Assembly: GCA_012656075.1 (NCBI GenBank)
Contig: JAAKBF010000076.1
Location: 372,001 to 436,000, forward strand
DNA length: 64,000 nt
Direction: 5' to 3'
From: Phytophthora hibernalis
Taxonomy: Eukaryota > Oomycota > Peronosporomycetes > Peronosporales > Peronosporaceae
Each line of letters opens with the position of its first letter. Position 1 is the stretch's first letter. Made by a program: the position numbers and the translations under genes. The notes under the pieces were generated by a model, which ran no database searches, was not told the DNA's origin, and worked only from the letters and a program-made list of their open reading frames with translations. Shown here one piece after another: positions 33,361-43,540 of the stretch.

Positions 33361-34868
33361 ATTTCTCTACTTGGGCCTCAATTTTAATCACTGGAGATTA
33401 AAAGCAGATGCTGGCACGTGCGGTCGTCCCGCCGGGACGATTTCCGCGAAATGGCAACTTGAGCCCGGTAATTGTCTTGACTCAAGACAATCACTGGTAA
33501 GCTTACTCTTGAGTGTCAGTGGGCGATAAAGGCGGTGGTGGCAATCCGAAGGGAGGCTGGTGGGGGTACAGTTCTGGATCCAAACAACATTTTGTGTATT
33601 TTCTTAGTTTTATGGACGCATTTGCTGTTCGACTTGACCGATGGCTATTTGACTGTAGATTACTGCTTTACACTAAAAAACGTGAACTTTGGCAACGCAG
33701 CGGCGTGAACAAGATCTCCCTTGCAGATCATCAAGGCGTTGTGCGCGTGATCGGCGCACGGACAAGACAGCATAGGGCTTTCTCAGGGGACCGATGCGTG
33801 CAGACCTGGTGATTCTTACGGTATCTTGTAGACGCCTTCGGTTGTTTTTTAAAAAACGCTACACTGTACTACCGGTAGTATCATGCACTTGCAGTGTACA
33901 TTGTATTAAGGTACAGTAAAATGTATATGCAGCAGCGCCACACCGTAGAACTACCGAGGCATCAATGAGGAAATATATTCACATAGAGATATGGCTATTA
34001 TTTTAATAGTATTACTGTAAAATATAATAGTATCAGTGCAACTTTCACTACCATTGATTTTAATACCCCCAGTGCATTGTACTACATTACATCCCTCGGC
34101 TGCTTTGTTCATTTTGATTCTGTGTGGTACAGTTCAAATACCTACCGGTATTGAGCTGAAAGCGCTGGCGCACGGTATCTCAATAAAGTCAATTTAAAAA
34201 GTACTTGAGCCGGAGTGGCTTGAGATTGTCGGCAAACATGCCGGTACACATGTACCGGTACATGTATCTCTGTTGCGTGTGTCCAACAAGTATTATAGAT
34301 CTTGCCGAGAATAAGCGGGAAAGTAGCACGCTTTGTAAATGCTGTTCGGGCTTACCACAGACAATGTTCTGATATTTCGTTACACCATCAAGCACAAATC
34401 GAAAACCGATCAAGGTTCTCAATAATAATATAGTAGTTTTAAAAACTATGTTATCATATTGATATAATATGTTGCATTATGCAATTTGCTATGAATACTG
34501 TACACTACTGACGGATATGAGTATATTTCGATAGTACCTTAACATGTACTTCTAAATAGTATCCAACTTAAAAATGCTATTGTAATAGCATTTTGGGCTT
34601 AAAATTCCTTTCCAGAACTCGAGCGCAAAGATTTAGAGTACTGTATAACATCAACCACTCGAGCGCCTTTGGGCTAACCTACTTTTCGCCGACACTAGAG
34701 TGTGAACCTTGAGCAACATAGGTTCACTTTCCGGTCGTAATGCCAGCATGAAAGCAGAGAACGATACGTGAAGTATTCAAGAATGCGCCTTGAAGACATG
34801 TAGTGCTTGTTCGCGAGGCAATTTCATCTTGGCGTATCATTTGGACAAAAACTCATTTTACGCTTATC
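33361..34868. other. Intergenic between genes E and D
   Basis: AT-rich sequence with short palindromes such as ATTGTCTTGACTCAAGACAAT-like arms near 33472 and ccggtacacatgtaccggta near 34243. No gene or RNA was recognised. Confidence 0.4.
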
Positions 34869-37133
34869 TTACACAAAATTCTGCTTGTAGTTGTCTTTGG
34901 GGTGGCCTTGGAAGCTCGACTGACTCGAGTCAAGGTCGCTGCTAGAAAACTGGGTGTTCGCTTTGGCCTCTTGCTGCCTTGCGGATTCCATAGTCTTGGC
35001 CAACTTTTGAGTCTCCTTTGCTGTCACTATCCCTGCGAGCCACACAGAGGCCACGGAAATAAAGATGGCAAGACAGCCGACACCGATCGACAGCCCCATC
35101 GGCGGACCATACACGCGCTTCGACAAACTGCTTGAACTCTCTGACGAGTCGGACTGTGCTTCCGTACAGCGAGGCCCACTCCACGAAGTAGAGGAGCATA
35201 CACAGCGAGACTTGACACAGGTTCCTGTCTTGAGACTTGTAGACCCCACAGCGCCACCAATCGTGCAGTCGTCGTTGGTTTTGCAAAAGGCCTTGCCATT
35301 CACCGTCTTCACTGGGTTGTCGTCATCTGAGAACTCGTCCATGTGGCCCTCAATCCATGCTTTCGTAGGGTGACTCGAGGGATCGCAACCAACCTGCATG
35401 TAGCTGTCAGCAGGGCGATCGTCACCGAGGTCTTGGTACAGTCGAATGTAGTCGATCTTCATGTACATTGGAAACTCATCGCAAATCTTGTTGGTTTCGT
35501 CGTTGGTGCCATCACCCCGGCATTCACTTCCAGCGTTCGGCGGTGTAGCACCCCAAGAACTCGACAGCGCGACGTTGAAAATGAGATACATGGGCTCTTC
35601 CAGCATGACCTTAACCGGGTTCGTCTTGTTCGAGTTTTGCGGGACATTTGAAAATGCATCCGTCGTAACCTCGAAGATTGGGTTTCCGTCGAGCATCCAG
35701 CGCACGTAACCTTTCTTGCCAGTGACCCACTCCACCTGGTAGACTAGGTAGTCGAGATATCCGCCCAAGTGAATGGGCCAGTTCGATGAGATGGCATCCA
35801 TCTGATAGTTGAACGCACTCATGGTGTTAGACTTGGGGGTACTCGAGTTACGGGGACTCGTGCACATGGTGTTCATGTTGTCGGGATCGCACAGATAAGC
35901 TCCCATGTACGAGTTCATGATCGGGTAACACGTGCCGTTCGTGTTGATACCCCAGTGGTTCTGGCCCTTGCCGTCGACTAAAGTCAGATCTCCGTTCACA
36001 TCCATCGACGCGGGGCAAGTATCAGTCGTGCAAGTGTTGTCTGTAATTCCTGCAGCCACTGACTTGTTCACCGTCGTGAAGTCCTGCTTGGCTTTCGCAT
36101 CCTGCTGACAGAAGTTGTTCGCTCCATAGCGAAGGCCTTGATACCACGACTTGTGACCACGCATCTGCTCGAAGTACGCCGTTGGCACGTCGATGACATT
36201 TGCGCCTTTTGTCTTGCAGTCGTACGAGTACACGCAGTAAGGACTGGCTGCATCGGCCCCTTTAGCATCAGCAGGAAAGAGACGGAAGTCGGTCGGCATA
36301 CCCGGGGCAATCTGCAGCGACGAAGAGATAGCCAAACCTCCTCCTTCGAGCACATCGATCTCTGGTGCGCCACGACCTTGGTTCGGGTTTAAACCGTAGC
36401 CAGGATCATCGTCACACGCGCTGATACGTTGATTGTCCGGATTGAATACGTCTGGCTCACACTTGTCATAGGAGAACGGCCACATTCGGTTCGTAGACGC
36501 TGAAAAGATAGCACGCCCGAGGTTCCCCATCATCCAAATACCAGGCCACGTCGGGTAGTACTGCTTGCTAGCAACTTTGCCGGACTTGCCCAAAGCCAGA
36601 TCGGGGTTTCCAGACTTATCGGAGACTGCACCTGGTAGCTGAGCTCGTACCTCGAGCATTCCACCTTGGAAACAAAACTTGTTCCACGACTGCACCATGC
36701 CAGCACGATAGAAGAAATGAGCGTCTTCGTAGCCAGGAGGGTACTTGTACATGTTGTAGACAGAGATCGTCTGCGGTTCGTCGGACACTTCAATGAAGAA
36801 GTAGCACGTGTCGCCGTCGCACTTGGTACTCGTCATATTGTGCGAGTAGATCTCTAGAGCGCCGTTCACACCGTCAGGTTTGTCCAAAGAAGTCCAAATG
36901 TGATCATCTCCCGGGCGGAAGCTGCGATTAGCCACGTTGAACTCGTCGCTCATAACGAGGTCCCATTGTCGTCCGCGAGAGGTGGTGAAGCTCTGTCGAT
37001 CGTCCGGAGTATCAGGGTCGACCCAGCTTTTGATCCCTGACTTGGTGGGGTACTTGGACGATGAAGAGCTGTTTTTGGCCGTGACAACAGCAACGACGGA
37101 CGCCGCAATAGCCAAAGCTCCTGCGAGACGCAT
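34869..37133 (-). CDS. SKN1/KRE6-type beta-glucan synthesis-associated protein (GH16 fold), gene E
   Basis: Intact 754-residue frame from the ATG at 37133. Signal peptide at residues 1-19 (MRLAGALAIAASVVAVVTA); SDEFNVANRSFRPGDDHIW at about 62-80; glucanase-type EIDVLE at 258-263; MDAISSNWPIHLGGYLDYL in the second half; EGF-like module (CKTNDDCTIGG...RCVCSSTSWSGPRC); membrane span at about 680-705; cytoplasmic tail of about 49 residues ending DNYKQNFV. The two glutamates and the aspartate of the GH16 motif are present, so hydrolase or transglycosylase activity is possible. KRE6-family activity itself is inferred from homology. This is the best reference copy for judging breaks in A, B and D. 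Confidence 0.93.
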   Translation of the reverse strand: MRLAGALAIAASVVAVVTAKNSSSSSKYPTKSGIKSWVDPDTPDDRQSFTTSRGRQWDLVMSDEFNVANRSFRPGDDHIWTSLDKPDGVNGALEIYSHNMTSTKCDGDTCYFFIEVSDEPQTISVYNMYKYPPGYEDAHFFYRAGMVQSWNKFCFQGGMLEVRAQLPGAVSDKSGNPDLALGKSGKVASKQYYPTWPGIWMMGNLGRAIFSASTNRMWPFSYDKCEPDVFNPDNQRISACDDDPGYGLNPNQGRGAPEIDVLEGGGLAISSSLQIAPGMPTDFRLFPADAKGADAASPYCVYSYDCKTKGANVIDVPTAYFEQMRGHKSWYQGLRYGANNFCQQDAKAKQDFTTVNKSVAAGITDNTCTTDTCPASMDVNGDLTLVDGKGQNHWGINTNGTCYPIMNSYMGAYLCDPDNMNTMCTSPRNSSTPKSNTMSAFNYQMDAISSNWPIHLGGYLDYLVYQVEWVTGKKGYVRWMLDGNPIFEVTTDAFSNVPQNSNKTNPVKVMLEEPMYLIFNVALSSSWGATPPNAGSECRGDGTNDETNKICDEFPMYMKIDYIRLYQDLGDDRPADSYMQVGCDPSSHPTKAWIEGHMDEFSDDDNPVKTVNGKAFCKTNDDCTIGGAVGSTSLKTGTCVKSRCVCSSTSWSGPRCTEAQSDSSESSSSLSKRVYGPPMGLSIGVGCLAIFISVASVWLAGIVTAKETQKLAKTMESARQQEAKANTQFSSSDLDSSQSSFQGHPKDNYKQNFV

Positions 37134-37193
37134 TCTTCTGATCTCTGTAGTTTGTATTCGTCTCTTGGCTGAGAGTCTTGTCAGTCACGAAAG

Positions 37194-37209
37194 GAATTGA
37201 GAAGTGACC
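37194..37209 (-). promoter_or_regulatory. Oomycete-type initiator candidate for gene E
   Basis: Minus-strand GGTCACTTCTCAATTC matches 12 of 16 positions of the oomycete initiator and sits about 60-75 bases upstream of the ATG at 37133. The neighbouring gene D has almost the same sequence at a similar distance. Confidence 0.5.
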
Positions 37210-37486
37210 AGTGCAGTGCACATTACCGCAACTGGTTGCGTTCAGTTAGCGCACAGCGAGATGAAAGCCTATGTTCACTACGTGCGGTGAAAGCAGCAAC
37301 CATCTGTGAAGCCACCCAAGACTCGAACAGCGAGCGTCTAGCAAAAACAGCCACAAACACGTGGAGAGACGAAAACCGGATGTGTACGAGCTGAGACGCA
37401 ACACAAGTCTCGACCTGGTATGGGAGATACACAGCAGTTTATTTACATTTCTTAGCTGCCCAGGTGAGCAAGTACACCTACATACC

Positions 37487-39751
37487 TTAGACGAAGTTCT
37501 GGCTGTAGTTGTCCTTCGGTATCTGGTTCGTAGAGTGGTTGAGACCGTTATCGTCGCCCATGCTCCCAGCCATTTTGCCTTGCGCGTTCGTCTTGGTCAA
37601 TGCTGCGGCCTCCTTCTTGACGGCAATCATGGTCATGTACACCGAGATGACCGACAAGAAGACGATAATTCCGGCAATACCCAGGGACAAGCCCATGGGC
37701 GGGCCGTACGCACGACTGGACAGGCTGTTCGCACTGGTGCTCGTGGAACCTGCTAAGGCGGTGGTACAGCGCGGACCACCCCACGACGTTGAGTACGTGC
37801 ACTGGCAGCGTTTCTTGACACATTTGCCCGTCTTGAGCGCCGTTGTGCCAACGTTACCACCAATGGTGCAGTCGTTGTCCTTTGTGCAGAAAGCTTTACC
37901 CGACACCTCTTTCCACGTGTTGTCGTCGTCCACGTACTCGTCAATATGCGCGTCGATCCATTTCTTGGTGGGGTGACTGGACGGATCACAGCCGACCTGC
38001 ATCAAATTGTCGGCGTCCAGATCGTCACCTTGGTCCTGGTACAGACGGATGTAGTCGATCTTCATGTACATCGGGAACGAGTCGCAGATTGCATTCGCCA
38101 CTGGGTCGTTGCCGTCACCACGACATTCACGTCCAGCGTTCGGAGGCGTCGTACCCCACGAACTCGAAAGCGCGACGTTGTAGATCAAGTACATGGGCTC
38201 CTCCAGCATGACCTTCTGCGGGTTGTTTTTCTTCTTGTTCTGCGGCACATTGGAGAACGCATCCGTGGTGACCTCGAAGATGGGGCTACCATCCAGACTC
38301 CAGCGCACGTAGCCCTTCTCACCAGTGACCCACTCGAGCTGGTACGTGAGGAAATCGATGTAGCCGCCCAAGTGAATGGGCCAGTTGGACGAGATAGCGT
38401 CCATCTGGTAGTTAAACTCGCTCATGGAGTTCGACTTGGGCGTGGTGGAGTTACGAGGACTCGTACACTTGGAGTTAGTGTTGTCTGGGTCACACAGGTA
38501 GGCTCCCATGTATGAGTTCATGAGCGGGTAGCACGTGCCATTCGAGTTGATACCCCAGTGAGCACTTTTGCTGTCACCCATGACGCTCATGTCACCATTA
38601 ACGTCTGCGGAGGCCGGACAGGTATCGACCGTGCACGTGTTCTCCGTGATTCCAGCCTTCACTGCCGCAACGACAGTGTCATAGTCCTGCTTCAGCGTGG
38701 CATCTTGTTGGCAGTAGTTGTTAGCGCCGTATCGGAGCCCCTGGTACCATGACTTGTGTCCACGCTCCTTCTCGTAATAAGCCGTTGGGACGTCGATCAT
38801 GTTGGCGCCAGGCGTCAAACAATCGTACGTGTACACACAGTACGGGTTGGTCACATCGGTCACCTTGGCGTCGGCAGGGAATAGACGGAAGTCGTCCGGC
38901 ATGCCCGGTGCAATCTGCAGAGACGATGAGATAGCCAAACCACCACCTTCCAGAAGATCGATTTCAGGCGCACCGCGACCTTGGTTCGGGTTCATACCGT
39001 GGCCCGGGTTGTCATCACAAGCACTGATACGCTGGTTGTCCGGGTTGAACACGTCCGGCTCGCACTTGTCATAGGAGTACGGCCACATGCGGTTCGTGGA
39101 AGCCGAGAAAATGGCTCGCCCGAGGTTTCCCATCATCCAGATACCGGGCCATGTCGGGTAGTACTTGGCCGTCTTGACCTTTCCAGAAGCACCAAGCGCC
39201 AGATCGGGGTTACCGGACGCGGACGTGACGGCTCCAGGAAGTTGTGCTCGCACCTCGAGCATTCCTCCCTGGAAGCAGAACTTGTTCCAGGACTGCACCA
39301 TTGCAGCACGGTAGTAGAAGTACGCGTCCTGGTATCCAGGTGGGTGCGTGTACATGTTGTAGACGTGGATAACGTTCACTTCGTCCCTGATCTCAATGTA
39401 AAAGTAGCACGTTCCGTCGTCGTCGCACTTGGTACTTGTCATATTGTGCGAATAGAGCTCCAGGGCACCGTTCACACCGTCAGGCTTTTCGAGAGACGTC
39501 CACATGTGGTCGTCACCGGGTCGAAAGCTGCGGTTCTTCTGGTTGAACTCGTCACTCATAACGAGGTCCCACTTCCGACCACGGGAGCTCACGAACGTCT
39601 GACGGTCTTCCGGGGTGTCCGGGTCCACCCAAATCTGGATACCCGACTTGGTCGGGTACGTCGTGCTCGAGCCGTTCTTGTCGGCCTGAGCAGTCGACAG
39701 TGTGGCAGTCACGAGCACTGCCGCCCACGATACGAAAGCTGTGAATCTCAT
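37487..39751 (-). CDS. SKN1/KRE6-type beta-glucan synthesis-associated protein (GH16 fold), gene F
   Basis: Intact 754-residue frame from the ATG at 39751 (MRFTAFVSWAAVLVTATLST, signal peptide). It carries SDEFNQKNRSFRPGDDHMW, GAPEIDLLEGGG, MDAISSNWPIHLGGYIDFL, an EGF-like module (CTKDNDCTIGG...RCQCTYSTSWGGPRC), a membrane span (GLSLGIAGIIVFLSVISVYM) and a tail ending DNYSQNFV. It is the most upstream member of the minus-strand array. Its EGF and tail regions are nearer to gene A than to genes D/E, suggesting A and F descend from an older duplication. Confidence 0.93.
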   Translation of the reverse strand: MRFTAFVSWAAVLVTATLSTAQADKNGSSTTYPTKSGIQIWVDPDTPEDRQTFVSSRGRKWDLVMSDEFNQKNRSFRPGDDHMWTSLEKPDGVNGALELYSHNMTSTKCDDDGTCYFYIEIRDEVNVIHVYNMYTHPPGYQDAYFYYRAAMVQSWNKFCFQGGMLEVRAQLPGAVTSASGNPDLALGASGKVKTAKYYPTWPGIWMMGNLGRAIFSASTNRMWPYSYDKCEPDVFNPDNQRISACDDNPGHGMNPNQGRGAPEIDLLEGGGLAISSSLQIAPGMPDDFRLFPADAKVTDVTNPYCVYTYDCLTPGANMIDVPTAYYEKERGHKSWYQGLRYGANNYCQQDATLKQDYDTVVAAVKAGITENTCTVDTCPASADVNGDMSVMGDSKSAHWGINSNGTCYPLMNSYMGAYLCDPDNTNSKCTSPRNSTTPKSNSMSEFNYQMDAISSNWPIHLGGYIDFLTYQLEWVTGEKGYVRWSLDGSPIFEVTTDAFSNVPQNKKKNNPQKVMLEEPMYLIYNVALSSSWGTTPPNAGRECRGDGNDPVANAICDSFPMYMKIDYIRLYQDQGDDLDADNLMQVGCDPSSHPTKKWIDAHIDEYVDDDNTWKEVSGKAFCTKDNDCTIGGNVGTTALKTGKCVKKRCQCTYSTSWGGPRCTTALAGSTSTSANSLSSRAYGPPMGLSLGIAGIIVFLSVISVYMTMIAVKKEAAALTKTNAQGKMAGSMGDDNGLNHSTNQIPKDNYSQNFV

Positions 39752-41254
39752 CCTGCTCGAACTACAGTATCAACCGGTTAGCGAAAGTCTCAGATACCAT
39801 TTCCAAGCTTGAATTCGTCACGTTACCTTGGATAGTCGAGTTGGGCCTGGTGAAATGGATAATCGCGTGAGCTTCACGCGTCTTCTTGCCAAGTGGAGTG
39901 GCAGATGGCTGGGCCGGGGACTTTGGCCACGCGGGACTCACCATCGCACGCCATCACTTCCTTCAGTTTCCATAGTCAAGTCCATAGTGGCGGCGTGGCG
40001 TTGTGAGCTCGGTTATCTAACGGCAAAAAAGGTGATCGGGTAGAGGACAGGCGCGAAGTGCTGCATTTCGGGGCAGTGACTTGGACATGTTAGTGGCCAG
40101 TCATCGATCAAGGCGAAAGGCTCGGCAACCACTTGGCTGGAAATTGGTAGAGCGAAATGCAAGTCGAAGTGCTTGCTGCTGTGAACTGGTCGAGGGCGGG
40201 TCGTTCGAACAGCGGACGAAGAGCGTTGGACCACCGTGGCGTGCTGATACCGTCCACTCTCCACGCATACATACAAACAGCAAATTGCAGCTCCTTTCCA
40301 CGATCACGAGCCACGACAACATGGCGTTTTTGCACGATACATGTACAGTGCTACCCCTCGTTATGCGCACCTCGATAATCCAATACCCCGTCAAATCAGT
40401 TTAGAAATCATCGCAACTTTGAGCCAAATCGCTGCATCTATATCTAATCCCTCTAAAATCACTTTGCTGAACCCACTGCGCATAACGAGGGGTAGCACTG
40501 TACCTGTATCCACTCCTTCGCCGTGTTGGCAACTTGACACCGAGACCGTCTCAATGAGACGGAAACCAGTGAGACGAGCGCGGCGTTACATGTACATGTA
40601 CCGACTTGAGGTGTTGGTCGCTGGGTGCTGGGCATTTGGCAACGTTTTCTTGGAGATCATGAAACTCAAGACTCTTGAGTCAAAAGTACAAGTTCATCGA
40701 AGCTGGCAATGACTTAATATTAGTACTAATGTCGATGTGACTATTTGAGATAGTATCGGATTGGATTGAAAACTCGTAGTACTATAGTATCTCACTAGTA
40801 TTAATAATACTTCAAAGTATCTGATTATTGTCTGGTATCTTTGGTGAACGGATCGATATTCACAAGCAGCATTCGTCGATGCAGCATTAACTCTTCATGA
40901 TCAAGCTGACACGGAGGAATGGAGCAGTATACGGCGAACCAGACGGAGAACATTGATGACTTCTAATGCGCCATTGCTCACGATATTATTTGCTGGAAAG
41001 TGGAAGTAGCATAGGCCGAAGCCTCCCTCCATTCCGTTCGGTGAGTGTACTGTATCACGTTTTAGTATCAAGTGAAGGACAAATGCGAAGATAACAGTCG
41101 AACTTTGCTGCTGGGAGAGTATGCGTACCAGGCCAATTTCATTATTCTGCTATCGTTACATGTTGTAGCGCGAATTTTAGCGTCCAAGATCTTCTCCATC
41201 TCGACGAGGCCACCCCCTACGTGTATTATGTTCTATCTCCACACCACACCTCGA
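39752..41254. other. Intergenic, contains a MITE
   Basis: No gene recognised apart from the TA-flanked element at 40346-40500. The F promoter must lie next to 39752. Confidence 0.4.
40346..40500. mobile_element. 155 bp TA-flanked MITE (Tc1/mariner-like)
   Basis: A perfect 24 bp inverted repeat starts CAGTGCTACCCCTCGTTATG at 40346 and is mirrored at 40477-40500. TA lies on both sides (40344-40345 and 40501-40502). This is the third such element in the window, with its own terminal sequence. Confidence 0.75.
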
Positions 41255-42793
41255 TCAGAATTGGGATGGCATGACGCAACGTTTTGCGTCCATTGGCGCC
41301 GGCTTGAGCAAGTGAAAGCGATCAAAATCGATGCAAAGACCCTTCGGTGTCTTGACGACACAGCGCTCAAAAGTGGCGTCCCAAACGATATCTTCGTCCG
41401 TGTAGGAATTGCGTGCTTGCATGGTGTTGGATGTCGAGCTGTCGATACCCTCTAAGACCACAAGAACCTCCAGCCCACTTTTGCGTAGGTGGTTCATGAT
41501 CTGCAACTTCGTAGGCTCTTGATAGAGCTTAGGCGCACCTGACAAACCGCCATCACGGCTTCCGTTGTCAATGTCTACCTGGCGCTGCGTCGGATCCGGG
41601 TAACTTGCACCTGTTTTTGCATCAGCGTCGCGCGGCAGGCACTCAGGGGGAACAACGGACTCCACTGGTCAATACGGTGCACAACCACCTGCGGCAGCAC
41701 CATGAGCAGCATCGCACCACAGTCATCGTCTGGCTGCTGAACTCGCATTTGGTGGCACTGGAAAAGGAAGTCATTGGCCTCGTTTGTATCGTCCTCTGCC
41801 TCGTGCCGCACAGCGTAGAGACGCACGTGTGCCTCTACAAGTTGGTGCTTCCGTCGCTCACACGTCTGGAACATGAAGTAGTAGTGTCCACGAATCTTAC
41901 GGATCACTGCCGAGTTGGAGAACATGATGGTGTTCGCCCGTTGCTGAAGTAAGAGAAAAGAAAATAGGTGAGTTCCTGCTAGAACTCAACAGGCCAAAAT
42001 GGAGACACACGTACGTTGGCTCGGGAAAATCGGGCGTAGAAAATGCCGATGCAGACCGAATCTAAAATGATGCCTGCAAACGACTGCAGCAAAATTCGGA
42101 AGTTGGTAAACTAGTCCAAAACTATTTGCAGTTCTTACTTACTTCGAGAGTCAACAGCATGGCGATGGAGGGGCATCCACCGTAGAAAATGTCGTCCGTC
42201 GGCGCACCATAGCCAATTGTCATCTACCACAAACAGGACCACTTCAACATCAGCTCTCTTCAACTCAATTCAACCACAAAATAACAAAATAAAAACTCAC
42301 AATGGTCTCGAGCGAGAACACATAGGCATCCATGATACTGGAAAGCCCCACATGACACGTCGGGTGCCGCACCGACACATCCAAATACGCCAGCGCGAAG
42401 AAAAAAATGATGAAAAAATACTGCAACCATAAAAGCACAGATAAGAAATAAAATACCATATCCCCAATAATAACTTGCAGTCACCCACCGCAACGAAGAC
42501 GCCCCAGATGATCCTCGACGTACGCGTATTAATCACCGTGTGGAACGGATCGTCCCAGTAAATTTTGCGCCAATCGCCACCTTTGCGGTAAATGCTGTGC
42601 AACAAGATCAACTTTTGTCAAATTCCCGTAAAAAATGAAAAAGAAATAGTTCCACGCACTTGAAGCGGCCCAGAGATTGGTGGAAGCGACCGCGACGGTC
42701 CAGGAAGCGCGTGGGGTGCGTCTGTGACGCGTGGCACGACGCAGAAGTGCCACTGGAGGTCACGGAAAGCAGCGGTTGTTCCACACCAGACAT
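41255..42793 (-). CDS. Inward-rectifier potassium channel (Kir family), six exons
   Basis: Exons on the minus strand: 42793-42660, 42594-42489, 42420-42301, 42223-42143, 42083-42015 and 41943-41255. All five introns are GT-AG and 65-77 bases, about 60 or 71 for the last two. The protein has the N-terminal slide helix (KIYWDDPFHTVINTRTSR), M1 (WGVFVAYFFIIFFFALAYL), a pore helix with the selectivity filter TIGYG at residues 122-126, M2 (IAMLLTLESFAGIILDSVCIG) and a Kir-type cytosolic domain (EVLVVLEGIDSSTSNTMQARNSYT). One G-run at 41646-41650 (C-run in the gene) appears a base short, shifting the frame between SPLFP and ECLPRD. Total length would be about 399 residues. Role: K+ flux at a membrane. 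The regulatory ligand is unknown. Confidence 0.88.
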
Positions 42794-43540
42794 TGTGGGT
42801 TTTCAGCGCTTGTAGGGGAGTTTGAAGGCGGTTGAACCACGAGTGGAGAGCGGAGATGACGGGGAATCAGACGCAGAAGTTTGCGAGCTCTGGGGATGAG
42901 TGGAAGCTGAGGTATGAGCAGGCGCAGGAGGTGCGCCGCAACAACAACTTGTGCAGTTTCGACGAGAGGTTCGAGGTGCGCTGTCATTGGCTAGAGGACA
43001 TTTGAGCCTATCAGAGGGCGCGGAAGAGGATGGTTACACGGCATAGTGAAACCAAGATAATCGGGAGACATTATTTTTTAACAAATTTTGGAGTAATCAT
43101 TTAGAATTAAGCAGATTCCAAATTTAAAAACCCTTACCCAGGCAAATTGAAGGAAGCGTTGAGCATTGAGCAAGGCCTTTAGCAATGATGATCATCTCCT
43201 ACCTAAACTGGTAGCTCCTTGCAATGCGTTGGTCCAACTCGAGACAATTTTGCTCATTGCTGTTACCGAGTGATATTTGAAGTACGTGTAATGCCCGAAT
43301 TCACCCGCTCAACACATTTGTGCAGGAAATCACATCCGATGTTGTGTCTGCGATAGGGTCAGCGCTTCAGTCGTTAGTCTAGACTAAGTGAGATAGGGTC
43401 AGCGCTTACCTCGTTCTTGCCACTGTGACCGGCGCTCTTCTTCAGCAGGATAATTTACGGGTTTCAATTTGACCTCAAGGACTTTCGTCACACTGAAAAC
43501 GCAGCCGAACTCTATTTGGAATAGAAAGCCTCGATCGCAC
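42794..43540. other. Intergenic between Kir gene and YaaA-like gene
   Basis: The Kir 5' region is followed by AT-rich sequence. A 16-base direct repeat, agatagggtcagcgct, occurs at about 43351 and 43391. No gene recognised. Confidence 0.35.

Noticed and set aside
38981..39781. 266-residue plus-strand frame opposite gene F
   Set aside because: Antisense shadow of gene F; the Val/Arg-rich composition matches other shadows at 31510-32148 and 28623-29156.
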